Shown here in pieces: positions 19,584 through 29,419 of a DNA stretch of 64,000 nt. The stretch spans positions 496,001-560,000 of the forward strand of contig OV277867.1 of NCBI GenBank assembly GCA_922989275.2, written 5' to 3'. The notes below the pieces were generated by a model. The model worked only from the letters and a program-made list of their open reading frames with translations. It was not told where the DNA came from and did no database searches. The stretch's first letter is position 1; each line of letters starts with the position of its first letter. The translations under genes were made by a program, and so were the position numbers. This stretch comes from Gari tellinella. Its lineage: Eukaryota; Mollusca; Bivalvia; Cardiida; Psammobiidae.

Positions 19584-20640
19584 CCCCCCCCCCCCCCTTT
19601 GTACTCCTCCTTCACTTTCAACCTGATTCACTTCATACTTGGCATAAATGTTACTCAGGAGTAGTAGATGTGCAAGACACAAATTTCATATCTCTGTGAC
19701 CTTGACCTTTGGCCTTGAAATTGGTCTTAAAATTGGCATGCAAAAGTTTTACTTTGAACTCCTTCACTTTCAACTTGATACTTGGCATAAATGTTACTCA
19801 GGAGTTGTAGAGTGTCATATACCATTTTTAAGTCATTTTGACCTTGGCTTACACCTTTGACCTTATTGTAAAGCATTATTGAAAACGTCTGCAGAGTGCT
19901 GTATAGTGGGGGTATTTATCACCTTTAGTGATAGCCGTTCTAGTTGCTTTTATCACACAATACTTTATGTAAAAGGTTTAAACTAAATGGCAAACAATGT
20001 AGACCCTGATCAGACTACCTTCAAGGGAGCATTCCGAGCAGGTCTTCACTGTTTGTTCATGCCTGTTTGTCCTAATACTAGTTGCAGCCTTAGTTTTACA
20101 GGATGTTTGCACACCTACTACAGATGCCTATGTTATCAGGAGTTTGATTTGCTTAAACTTTTCTGAGAGTTAACTCTTTCAACACTTAGTAACTATTGTG
20201 GATTATTAAGCTCCCTTGTGGATCATTTTAGTTGGCAAAACATGAAGGAGAAGTAAGCCGTACAAGATTCTGCTAACAGACTGGTCGCCAATTTGAAGGC
20301 CAGAGGTTAAAGTGACCTGAAATTAACGTCATGCATATCTACATCACTTGATTAACATTTATGCCAAGTATGAAGTGATTCAGGATGAATCTGAATGACG
20401 AGTATCGCGTACAGGATTTTGCAAACAGACCGGTCACAAATGTAAAGGCCGAGGTCAAGGAGACCTGAAACTTGTGTCTTGCACATCTTCTTTTCCTGCT
20501 TAACATTAATGCCAAGTATCAAGTAAAGCAGGATGAAACTAATTTTAACATTTAAGGATGAGTTCACATTACAAGAGTGTGCAGACAGACCACCGACCGA
20601 CAACTGATTCGAGTATACCCCCTCAAACCTTGTTTGTGGG
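19584..20640. repeat. Large inverted repeat with duplicated arms
   Basis: ACTTGGCATAAATGTTACTC occurs twice on the plus strand (about 19638 and 19781), and its inverse (AACATTTATGCCAAGTATGA; AACATTAATGCCAAGTATCA) occurs twice on the right (about 20355 and 20503). A poly-C tract lies at the left end. The arms are about 300 bp and diverged. A degenerate core I hairpin lies between them at 19990-20056. Confidence 0.7.
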
Positions 20641-20871
20641 TAGTATACTAATATATGAATTCAAAATCAAGTATGCAACAACACAAAAGGTATCGCGGTC
20701 CCCAAAACAAAAACCCCAAAAAACAAACCAACCTCCGAGTACAAACATTTTTTCATTGCAGACAATACTCTATAATGCAATGGGAACAGGCAGCATATAA
20801 TGCAATCTGATACCGTATACAGTGGCAGTCTATGGACAAAGAACGACACCCACATAGCTCAAATTTGATCT

Positions 20872-21618
20872 TATAGTCAAACAACTAGGTCTGACGTGTC
20901 AAAGGTCAGCCGAGTCCATTTTATAGGGATAGCAGCATTCCGCATGTTCTCGGACCATTTTTAAACAGTCGAGTATAGTAAATGAGTAACAAATGAAGGC
21001 GAAATTGTTGTCAGCAGTTTAGCGCAGAAGGTAAAGCGTAGGTACCCAGAGTGCATTGTGATAATAATAGTTTTGTTCAGTGTGGGTTCGAATCCCGCGT
21101 CAACCTCAATTTTTTTAATCTAGAATGAATAGTTAAGCATTATCTTAGTTCATACTGAATTATACTGAATATTTATGCACATGGTCTTCAATGTTGGGGA
21201 AGGGGTGCATTATTTTGAGTTCGAGTCCTATATTAGCCATATTTTCAAAAACAAAGGGATGATAAAATACAAATTTCAATACAAGTTTTAGTTGTTTTCT
21301 CCAGGGGGCTTTCCGCATTACTTAAGTGCAATATAATTATAGAATCCTTAATATTGTTTTAGCAAAAAAAAATCAGGTTGATGCAAGACTCGAACCCGCG
21401 CCTGATAAAACGTTTCCCGACCATGCTTCCTTTTAGCCCTACGTCTGATCCACTGCGCTATGTTTCCGATAACTAATTCGTTTATTGTTTTTACAAATAA
21501 CTAAAACTTTTCTTTTAAAACATGCCACGAGGATATCCGAAATGCTGATCTCCCTTATAAATGGACTCGGCGACCCCGTGACACGTCTAACCTAGTTGTT
21601 TGACTTTTTTTTTTATAG
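20872..21618. mobile_element. Inverted-repeat element with inward-facing tRNA-like modules (T1)
   Basis: The terminal arms are about 90 bp. GTCAAACAACTAGGTCTGAC and GCCGAGTCCATTTTATAGGG at the left are mirrored by CCCTTATAAATGGACTCGGC and AACCTAGTTGTTTGAC at the right. Just inside each arm is a tRNA-like module: plus strand with TTAGCGCAGAAGGTAAAGCG (box A-like) and GGGTTCGAATCCC (box B-like) at 21018-21096; minus strand with CATAGCGCAGTGGATCAGAC and GCGGGTTCGAGTC at 21385-21465. No transposase frame. The combination resembles neither a plain MITE nor a plain SINE. Confidence 0.75.
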
Positions 21619-21755
21619 TATAATAATAATAATAACGACTTTATTTCATGTGGATTACATATTTGGTAAACAAACCAATTTTCAATATGGTCCACAAACA
21701 AAATTAACATATATACAATACGAAGGAACACAATTACAAATCAGTATTTTTTTTA
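21618..21755 (-). mobile_element. LINE or SINE 3' tail
   Basis: Read on the minus strand it ends GAAATAAAGTCGTTATTATT ATT repeats, the common 3' end of non-LTR elements with a simple-repeat tail. It abuts the T1 element. Confidence 0.5.
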
Positions 21756-21764
21756 AACCTTAGC

Positions 21765-21835
21765 AAACAGAGTGGACCCTGAAAAGACAGTTCCTGTAGG
21801 AGCTCTCCACAGGGACTACTCTGTTTACTTAAAGA
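21765..21835 (+). repeat. Core I-like hairpin
   Basis: GCAAACAGAGTGGACCCTGA ... CAGGGACTACTCTGTTTAC with centre AGTTCCTGTAGGAGCT. It looks like an isolated B-type core. Confidence 0.55.
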
Positions 21836-22029
21836 ATTTTAAAGATTAAGCTGAAAATGATAATGCATAAGTGTCATTATGAGAATTCAAGATTTGTTAT
21901 CTATACATGAATATTGAATAGGTAGAGGCAATATAAAGCCCAAACAAAACGACGATTTAACAAATAGCAAATATCTAGATCAATGAAATTTCATAACAAA
22001 CGGGAAGGAATATACCAAAGATACTTCAA

Positions 22030-22160
22030 ACCCTTTACTCCATGGTATACTTCTAGTATTGAAGAAAAGTTGATCACTTAAACCAGGTTGAAAGTGTAAC
22101 AGAATCTCCACAGGAAATAATGCCTTGATTATCTGGGGGTAATATAATTGGCGATTAACC
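22030..22160 (+). repeat. Family C fragment
   Basis: CCCTTTACTCCATGGTATAC followed by ACTTAAACCAGGTTGAAAGT and AACAGAATCTCC; no right arm. Confidence 0.55.
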
Positions 22161-22417
22161 TGTGCATGACCATTTGTTCTACTAATAAGCCCCATAGTTC
22201 CCTTCATATCGTTTAAGCAGATGCGTGTTCAACAATGAAATGCAAGTAACTCTGCAGGTTATATATGTTAGTAAGTCGCTGCTCAGGTTGAATAAATGCT
22301 GCTACGTAAAAATTTAGTACATGATTTTTTGATCTTCAAACCTTTGTCTTATACAAACTGTAAAAAACGTGTTTTAGTTGCACTTTAATGTCATCGGACG
22401 TGTACGTTTCAAACGTA

Positions 22418-23115
22418 TCCATAGACGGTGCAAATCCTGATCAGAGGACTCCGAAAGACGCTTTTATATCTAGGTATTCACTGTGAGCATACGACAAGTG
22501 TATTTTCAAAGGTACACTTTTACTATAAATATCGACTATACTCGTCGTTAGGGTAGAATTTGTTAAACAATTATGATATGTGATCGTATCCCTAAACGGT
22601 GCAGATCCTGATCTGAAGACTCCTCGAGGAGCCCTCACATCAGGGTACTCACTGTTAGCATACGACAAGTGTACTTTGTATAGGTACACTGTTAATGAAC
22701 GACGAGTATATTCGTCGATAGGGATGAGTGTATTAAACAATTACGATATGTGATCGTGTCCATAAACGTTACAGATCCTGATCGGAGTACTCTTCTAGGA
22801 GTCCTCAGATCTAGGTATTCACTGTAAGCATACGACAAGTGTCCTTTTCAAAGGAACCATGTTAGTCAAAAACGACTATGTACATTCGTCGACAGGGGTA
22901 CTTTTCAGGGGTACCATGTTAGTAAATAACGACTACATTCGTCGACAGGGTTAAATATGTTAGGCAATTTTGATGTGCGTGATCGTATCCATAAACGGTG
23001 CAGGTTTTTAACAGAGGACTCCTCTAGGGGCCCTCATATCTGGGTCTTCACTGCAAGCATACAACAGGTGTACTTTTCATAGGTAAACTGTTGGTAAATG
23101 ACGCGTATACACATT
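22418..23115 (+). repeat. Tandem array of four truncated B-type hairpin units
   Basis: Units start near 22421, 22591, 22762 and 22991 with CATA(G/A)ACGGTGCA(A/G). Each has a B-like core (CTCCTCTAGG(A/G)G-type centre), GCATACGACAAGTGTACTTT, and GACGAGTATATTCGTCG-like sequence. Unit length is 170-230 bp; the long third unit has an internal duplication of the GTACTTTTCAGGGGTACC segment. Confidence 0.8.
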
Positions 23116-23319
23116 CATTATTCTTTATTTCATTTACAATAATATAATATACATGTATATAAATCAACATTAAAAACCTCATTAACTGCTCATGCAAGGT
23201 TCAAGGCTCAGCTGGGTTAGATAAAAGTTAACTCAAACGCCCCAGAAACTTGCAATGGGAAATTCAATTTTCAAATTAAGTCTGGTCGATTTGTACCACA
23301 ATAAAACATCTCTGTTTCG

Positions 23320-23641
23320 ACTTGGTGTCCGTCTAATGAGGGAAACACGCAATGCAGAAATCCTTTGAAGAAGCTTTCTTCATTGCGTGTATCCTGCATT
23401 AGCCGAAGTATGAAGAAGAAGGCACATGTTATTTTTACACTATACAGTAGAACCTAACTTTAACAACACTTAAACATTGCCGACTCTGACCGTTTAAGAC
23501 AGGTGCCAGCCTAATGAGGGACACGCGCAATACAGAAAGCCCCTGAATGAGCTTTCTTCATTGCGTGTATCATGCATTAAACAACAACGTGGCTCTTAAT
23601 ATACTTTCTACACGGGTGTTGCTAAAGAGAGGGAGTACTGT
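23320..23641 (+). mobile_element. D-related MITE(s) with ATTGCGTGTATC core
   Basis: Two palindromes (GAGGGAAACACGCAATGCAG / CATTGCGTGTATCCTGCATT and GGGACACGCGCAATACAGAA / CTTCATTGCGTGTATCATGC) are followed or bracketed by CAGTAGAACCTAACTTTAAC and TTGCTAAAGAGAGGGAGTAC-TG ends (23452-23639). It is a divergent relative of family D. Confidence 0.65.
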
Positions 23642-23778
23642 ATCTTTATGTTGTAAATATTGATTTGCCATACAAGATTAGTATATCTCATGAATATTGC
23701 TATTTGCTATGTTTGTGTTAATTATATTAATGTTAAACACATCTCCTGTATTGAGGAAATAAAACATTGAATTGAAGT
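23642..23778 (+). mobile_element. LINE 3' tail
   Basis: AT-rich tail ending GAAATAAAACATTGAATTGA, in the style of CR1/L2-like 3' ends with a short repeat. It separates two D remnants. Confidence 0.45.
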
Positions 23779-23892
23779 GAGCTTTCTGTTTTACGTTCAT
23801 CTTGCTTGAAGCAGCCACCTACATTAAACACCACAAACACACTCATTTTAGTGATCGTAATAGAAAAGCTTTCATTATACTGTATTTGATTT
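23779..23892 (+). mobile_element. Family D MITE, right half
   Basis: GAGCTTTCTGTTTTACGTTC, GCTTGAAGCAGCCACCTACA, then GTGATCGTAATAGAAAAGCT and a terminal ACTG-TA. The left half is missing. Confidence 0.7.
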
Positions 23893-23904
23893 TACAATAT
23901 ATTC

Positions 23905-24040
23905 AAAATGACAAACAGTGCAGATCTTAAGGAGCCTTCTGATTAGAGTCTACATTGTTTGCATAGGACAAAGTTTCTTTTCACATGTTTGCTGTTTGTA
24001 AATGACGAGTACATTCGTTGCTAGGGTTGAATGTATTGCT
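23905..24040 (+). mobile_element. Family B MITE, 5' truncated, shortened core
   Basis: AAAATGACAAACAGTGCAGA, TCTTAAGGAGCCTTCTGATT with most of the left arm gone, GCATAGGACAAAG, GACGAGTACATTCGTTGCTA and GGGTTGAATGTATT. Confidence 0.7.
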
Positions 24041-24117
24041 TATCATATTTAGATTTAAAAATAAGTCTGATTGACCAAGTTTTGCCATATGATGTTTATG
24101 AAACATCTATAGAATTA

Positions 24118-24262
24118 ACTCTTAGCATGCTAGCTGTGAAATTTTGATAACCTTTGCAAACAATTTGGTTCCTGGTGAGACGCCGCGTAATGCAGTGTAC
24201 CATCAGGGTATATTAAACTGCATGCCACTCAACCAATACCCAACATGCAAAGAGTTAATAGT
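24118..24262 (+). repeat. Core I repeat, GATGAGACGCC-related subtype
   Basis: TTAACTCTTAGCATGCTAGC opens it, CCTTTGCAAACAATTTGGTT and GGTGAGACGCCGCGTAATGC form the half core, and GCATGCAAAGAGTTAA closes it about 130 bp later. The matching ends suggest a TTAA-type element. Confidence 0.6.
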
Positions 24263-24364
24263 TCGTTGGACACTGCAATCCACCTGTTTCCACCAAAGTC
24301 AATGTTGATACTATTGACACAAGTTTATGACCAGCTGTTCTCAATTTCATACATAGTCAAATTT

Positions 24365-24870
24365 CAAACCCATTACGCCATACATACTCAATTTAGCACA
24401 TTTCATTTATTCCTCCACTTAAGAAATTAGTTCCAATATGCCGTCATGGATATGTATCATAAGAAACATTTTCTATATTCTAGCAGATGGTAGTTTAAAG
24501 CGGGTTGAACGTAAAACAGATATGCCTTAATTAAGGCACATTCTGCTTTACTTTAAACCTTCTTTAACCCTTTACCTTATAGAAACGCCTTTTAGCGCAT
24601 TCAGTTGCATCCTCCACGTAAAAAATAATTCCAATCTATACAGTCATGAATATGTATCAGAAGAAATATTTTCTTAATTACACTGAGGAGGTGGTAACTT
24701 AAAGCAGACTGAAAGTAAAGCAGAATGTGCTTTAGGGCGCATTCTGCTTTACTTTCAAGCTGCTTTAAAATAGTCACCTACTTTCAAATCTAGAAACAGG
24801 CTATAGGGTAAAGGGCTTAAGTGGTCATCTGTCTTCAAAACCAGAAACTGGCTGTGGAGTAAAGGGTTAA
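24365..24870 (-). mobile_element. Family C MITE containing a second family C MITE
   Basis: Outer copy: AACCCATTACGCCATACATA through the core (GTTTAAAGCGGGTTGAACGT ... CTTTAAACCTTCTTTAA), then interrupted, resuming GTGGTCATCTGTCTTCAAAA and ending TGGAGTAAAGGGTTAA. Removing the inner copy restores CTTCTTTAAGTGGTCATC. Confidence 0.88.
24574..24820 (-). mobile_element. Family C MITE, inner copy of nested pair
   Basis: It spans TTAACCCTTTACCTTATAGA to CTATAGGGTAAAGGGC-TTAA. The core CTTAAAGCAGACTGAAAGTA ... TACTTTCAAGCTGCTTTAA is intact. TTAA flanks both sides. Confidence 0.9.
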
Positions 24871-24892
24871 ATTACCATTTAGAAATTTTGCA

Positions 24893-25020
24893 TGAACCTT
24901 TACCCATAGTATGTTTCTAATTTTGAAGACATATGATTACTTAAAGCAGATTCAAAGTAAAGCAGAATGTGCCTTATGGTTGTAATTCCTGCCTGTTTTA
25001 AGGTATGGTCTGTTAGGATT
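24893..25020 (+). repeat. Family C fragment
   Basis: AACCTTTACCCATAGTATGT, then ACTTAAAGCAGATTCAAAGT; the right half is lost after GCCTGTTTTAAG. Confidence 0.6.
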
Positions 25021-25465
25021 TAGAAATATTTCTAATGGTTCATTTTTATGACTTTAAAAACGGATAACATAATGCAAAGAAGCTGTCTGCATTATTTTTT
25101 TTTATTGAATTGCATTTATCCTGCACTATACGCGGAAAACCTAAGTTTAGCCTTTATAGTGCCATAGTAAGACTTCATGTACATGGGTTGTCATCGATTT
25201 GTTTTTAAACAATTTTATTATATAATTGTTCTGTACATGTATGGATCTTGCACACATTTATTCATTATTATTATAAATCGTGTGCAGAGGCACACTTGTG
25301 ATTTTAAAAATTAATTTAGGCGTGTATAACGCATCTACATGACACTGAACTATATAAAGCAGATTTCTTTTCGTAGCATGCACCATATAACGATAGGGTT
25401 TGGCTTGGTCAAAGTTTTAGACATACCGGTGTGACCGTGTAAATTAAGTCCCCGGGATAAGTTTG
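25020..25465. other. Unassigned AT-rich stretch
   Basis: A loose hairpin (GATAACATAATGCAAAGAAG ... TTGCATTTATCCTGC) at 25064-25130. Otherwise nothing recognised. Confidence 0.4.
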
Positions 25466-25904
25466 ACGACGTTGAAAAAAAGTGCGAGATCGCATGTGTC
25501 CTGTTAGGTTCTCGCATCTTTTTTCGACGTTAGACCAAGTGTCGCTGCTGGCTCTGAAAAAGATGCGAGATTGCAAGGGTACATTCTCGCATCTTTTTTC
25601 GACGTTTTCTACCATAGATTACTATAGGATTGGTATACAAATGCATCGAAAAAAGATGCGAGATTGCAACTTGCATTCTCGCATCTTTTTTCGACGTTTT
25701 TTTAAAAGGCCGAAAAAAGATGCGAGAATGCACGGTTGCAATCTCGCATCTTTTTTCGACGTTATTAACAATAGAATACTATAGGAATTGATTAAAAAAG
25801 TACCAAAAAAAGATGCGAGAATGCCCCGTTGCATTCTCGCATCTTTTTTCGGCGTTTTACAAAAAACGAAAATCAGAAAAAGTAGCGGTCCTAACAGGAC
25901 ACCG
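25466..25904 (-). repeat. Array of five GATGCGAGA hairpins (copy 2, inverted)
   Basis: Hairpins at about 25469-25522, 25553-25605, 25644-25697, 25709-25762 and 25803-25855 match those of 2838-3285 in reverse order and orientation. This includes the damaged CTCTGAAAAAGATGCGAGAT hairpin and the loop GTGTCCTGTTAGG. The outer end CGGTCCTAACAGGACACCG is also conserved. It is the same complete module, not independently formed hairpins. Confidence 0.9.
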
Positions 25905-26370
25905 TAGTTTAGTGTTGAGAGAAACTTTACAATCAAAATGGATTTTTATTAGCCTAAAATAACTATTCAGTTGAAACACGGAGTGGAATGATGGATGTTA
26001 TTTCCACATTTTACACTGACACCAACTACTCTTTATTGATTCGAAAACAATCAAGAAAGTTTATCTTCGAGTAATGTACGTATTTCGATGCGAGGACACA
26101 ATGTGTCTTCTTATCTATTTGGTAGCAGTTATAAAGACTCAATGATTCAGCCATAGTTTACATGACATTTATATGTATTATGTTGTATTTGAGCATTGAC
26201 GAAATACTGTATGTATAAGTCAAAATAAAATATGTTCTGTTCTGTTCTGTTCAAATAACGGCAAACAGTGATCGGCCTGGTAGTTTATTGTTTACAGTGA
26301 AGAACTCGTTATGTTTTCAAATTAACGTAATAATATTATGATGATAAAAACAAAACTATATATCTATTGC
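25905..26370 (+). other. Unassigned, ending in a LINE-like tail
   Basis: No gene. 26170-26255 reads like a non-LTR 3' end: GTATAAGTCAAAATAAAATA then TGTTCTGTTCTGTTCTGTTC. Confidence 0.45.
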
Positions 26371-26374
26371 AATA

Positions 26375-26440
26375 TGTTTTGACCAAGTTCAGACGCCATG
26401 TTACACGGCGTCTAATCAGCATACCAAACTGTTAGCTAAG
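26375..26440 (+). repeat. Isolated core I hairpin
   Basis: AAGTTCAGACGCCATGTTAC / ACACGGCGTCTAATCAGCAT with AAACTGTTAGC; imperfect, E-like. Confidence 0.5.
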
Positions 26441-26449
26441 GTATATATA

Positions 26450-26697
26450 CAGTGTAGAAAACGTAATTCTTTCAACATAACTGCGTTTACGCTAAATCTA
26501 TTATTTTCCATTCAAACAGTTGGGAGCCAGATCAGACGCCGGGTAACCCGGCGTCTGATCAGGCTCCAAACTGTTTGCCATTCATGTTTAATTCAACATT
26601 CTGAATTGTCAAAAAGTTGTCATTTTCTACATTTTATTGCAATGCGTTTGCGTTTAGTTTGCGTTTTAACGGGAAAGAATAACGTTTTCTCCACTGT
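26450..26697 (+). mobile_element. Family A MITE (AACG subfamily)
   Basis: Left terminus CAGTGTAGAAAACGTAATTC is mutated, right terminus AACGTTTTCTCCACTG is intact, core palindrome complete. 248 bp. Confidence 0.88.
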
Positions 26698-26925
26698 TTC
26701 TGCATTTCCGTATAGGGTATATTAATAACAAACTGTTAAGATTCCGTCGTCTGCAATAATTCTCAGAGATGTATTACTTGAACGTTTCTTTCAGAAAGTA
26801 TCATCCGCGTGCCATACATTTTGGATCAACAGACCTTGAATACAGATTGCAAGTTACATGTACAGTGACGAGGGCGTCATTCTGTGCCATTTAAACCAGG
26901 TGCTCTTAAATATATAATCTAACCT

Positions 26926-27110
26926 CCCTGTTTAAACGCAAACAAAACGCAAACGCATTGCTATAACATGTAGAAAAGGACAATGTGTTGACAATTTCTG
27001 ATTACTCATTTAATCTGAGTGGCAAACAGTTTGGAGTCTGATCAGACGCCGTGTTACCCGGCGTCTGATCTGGCTTCAAAATGTTTGCAATGGAAATAAT
27101 AGGATTAATT
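26926..27110 (-). mobile_element. Family A MITE, both ends damaged
   Basis: The AAACGCAAACAAAACGCAAA arm at the left, core GGAGTCTGATCAGACGCCGT and GGCGTCTGATCTGGCTTC, and GCAATGGAAATAATAGG; the termini are lost. Confidence 0.75.
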
Positions 27111-27330
27111 TTTTTGTGGACGTATTAACATCTTTTCTACTGTATCACAAATTTCGTCACGAACGTGTAGAAAGTCAAACCTGGAATTCATAATTTCGAT
27201 TGTCATTTACATGTACATATACATGTATCATCAGAAAAAGTATGCAAATCAGATAGCATAAATGCACTGTAATTGATTGTCATGATTGAAAGTGATACTA
27301 CGTTCTCATTTGAAATTCAAATTGGATCTA

Positions 27331-27707
27331 CAATGCTCCCTCTCTACAACGACACCCTCTGGGAGACACATATTGTGTGTGTTGTTCGGAGGGAGTCGTT
27401 ATAGGGAGGGAAAATTAAGACTTGCCTTACATTTGCAAACAGCTTGAATCCAGATCAGACGCCGCGTAACGCGGCGTTTGATCTGGATTCAAGCTGTTTG
27501 CCAGGCGTCATTATATGCATTCTATCAAAATATCCACTTATATGTAACTCTGAGAAAAAACAGCAGACGACAATTTTAAGCAGACGATATTTCAGCAGTA
27601 AAAGCGTTAGACCGTTAAACAAAGCTGTCCCGGTAAGTAAATTACTGCAAGGGTCGTTGTTCGGAGGGAGTCGTTGTTGGGAGGGCCGTTGTAGAGAGGG
27701 AACACTG
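27331..27707 (+). mobile_element. Family F MITE
   Basis: Ends CAATGCTCCCTCTCTACAAC and GTTGTAGAGAGGGAACACTG. The core CAGCTTGAATCCAGATCAGA ... TGATCTGGATTCAAGCTG is followed by the E-like body ACAGCAGACGACAATTTTAA. It is flanked by a 29-bp direct repeat with two mismatches (27302-27330, 27711-27739). Confidence 0.88.
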
Positions 27708-27779
27708 TACATTCTCATTTGAAATTCAAATTGGACCTATTATCATGTTAACCCTTGTCAGGCTCAGCGCAACTTGGCT

Positions 27780-27845
27780 TACATTTGAAGACAGTTTGGA
27801 TCCAGATCAGACGCCGCGTTACTGGATCCAAACTGTTTGTCAATC
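27780..27845 (+). repeat. Core I hairpin with right arm deleted
   Basis: CAGTTTGGATCCAGATCAGA then CGCCGCGTTACTGGATCCAA and ACTGTTTG. About 14 bp of the right arm is missing. Confidence 0.65.
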
Positions 27846-27877
27846 ATTTCCAACCCTTCAGTTGTTTGAAATGCTTA

Positions 27878-28123
27878 CAGTGGAGAATCTGTTATTCTTT
27901 CCCGTTTAAACGCAAACGTACGCAAACGCAATGCACTAAAACGTAGAAAAGAACAACTTTTGGACAATTCTGATAATTCTTGTTTATCTTGGTGGCAAAT
28001 AGTTTGGAGCCTGATCAGACGCCGGGTTACCCGGCGTCTGATCTGGCTCCAAACTGTTTGCACTGCAAATAATAGTTTTAGCGTAAACGCGTTTATTGGG
28101 AAAGAATAACAGATTCTCCACTG
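27878..28123 (-). mobile_element. Family A MITE (TCTG subfamily)
   Basis: 246 bp, TA on both sides, both termini intact (CAGTGGAGAATCTGTTATTC). Reference-quality copy. Confidence 0.93.
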
Positions 28124-28205
28124 TAATTCTGTTTCTTCTCTGCAGGCGATATATTTAAAGCAGATGACACGTCAACATAATAAGGGTTAATTTTTCTATC
28201 GTTAC

Positions 28206-28380
28206 AGTGGGGAAAACGTTAATCTTTCCCAATAAACGCGTTAACTCTATATCTATTATTTCCAATGCAAATAGTTTTGAGCCAGATCAGACGCCGGGTA
28301 ACCCGGCGTCTGACCAGGCTCTAAACTATTTGCCGTCCAGTATAAAATCAACACTCAGAATTGTCAAAAAGTCTCTACTG
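28206..28380 (+). mobile_element. Family A MITE with 72-bp deletion near right end
   Basis: CAGTGGGGAAAACGTTAATC and the core are present. After CAGAATTGTCAAAAAGT it jumps to CTCTACTG-TA. The missing segment is present in the duplicated unit downstream. Confidence 0.8.
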
Positions 28381-28740
28381 TATATACCGTCGTCAGCTTC
28401 AGACGATACCGCCTATATTTCGTTTTTCTTCCAATTTAGAAATAAATCATTTCAACTTTAAACATTGACACTAGTGTCAAACAATATTAATCCTCTAAAC
28501 TATTTGCCGTCCAGGATAAAATCAACACTCAGAATTGTCAAAAAGTTGTCATTTTCACCATTTTATTGCAATGCGTTTGCGTTTCGTTTTGGGTTTAAAC
28601 GGGAAAGAATAACGTTTTCTCCACTGTATATACCGTCGTCAGCTTCATACGATACCGCCTATATTTCGTTTTTCTTCCAATTTAGAAATAAATCATTTCA
28701 ACTTTAAACATTGACACTAGTGTCAAACAATATTAATCCT
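28321..28740 (+). repeat. Local tandem duplication with internal deletion
   Basis: CTAAACTATTTGCCGTCCAG begins both units (28321, 28495) and CAAACAATATTAATCCT ends both. Unit 1 is 174 bp, unit 2 is 246 bp. They are nearly identical outside the 72-bp gap in unit 1. Unit 2 retains the family A right terminus ending at 28625. Confidence 0.88.
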
Positions 28741-28819
28741 GATCAAAAACTCAGTTACTCGGCGTCTGGTCTAAAGAAAACTGTTCCTAAACGCTAGCGT
28801 AGCCGACATTGGCAGTAAA

Positions 28820-29085
28820 GGAATTAAACCCTTTATTGTCATATGAGTTTGGACCCAGATCAGACGCCGCGTTAAACGGTATCTGATCTGGGTCCAAACT
28901 GTTTGACACTCTAATCAGTGACTCTTTTGGCGAACACTTCAGAAGTTGAATTTGGCATAAAGTTGCAGACGGCAAATCATAGCAGACGTCATGTTGTCTG
29001 TGACAGACTGCACATTGGCCGGGAATGGGTAAAAGGCTAAACGCAGCATGAATCGGATACATCTGATCTAGCGGTAATAGGAATC
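28820..29085 (+). mobile_element. Family E-like MITE
   Basis: TAAACCCTTTATTGTCATAT, core GTTTGGACCCAGATCAGACG / ATCTGATCTGGGTCCAAAC, GTTTGACACTCTAATC, then a body with GCAGACGGCAAATCATAGCA. The right end is uncertain. Confidence 0.6.
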
Positions 29086-29128
29086 GATCATGGTTGGTGA
29101 CCATGTGAGTTCCAGCGGTCTTTTCTTT

Positions 29129-29327
29129 TTAACCCATTACTCCATAGCCTATTTCTAATATTGAAAAGTGTAGACCACTTAAAGCATGCTTTAAGCTACC
29201 AGATACTAGAAAAAAGAAGATATTTCTTCGGATAAAAATTCATAATCGTATAATTTGGAACTATTTTCTTCAGTGAAGGAATAAATTAAGAGGTGTAAAA
29301 AAGCGTATTTATGGGGTAATAGGTTAA
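29129..29327 (+). mobile_element. Family C MITE lacking its hairpin core
   Basis: Both ends are good (TTAACCCATTACTCCATAGC; TTATGGGGTAATAGGTTAA). The core II region is reduced to the 18-bp palindrome CTTAAAGCATGCTTTAAG at 29178-29195, so roughly 50 bp of inner hairpin is absent with symmetrical breakpoints. Confidence 0.88.
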
Positions 29328-29419
29328 ACAAAAATAAACGCAAATGCTCCGTTAGCTTCATTATTGCAATATTGTTTCAAGGTTATCTTTAAGGCAGTTT
29401 GGCTGACGATATTTCGAAA

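Noticed and set aside
21010..21106. Functional tRNA gene
   Set aside because: Box A and box B are present, but the acceptor and anticodon stems do not close properly and the module lies inside an inverted-repeat element with a mirrored partner.
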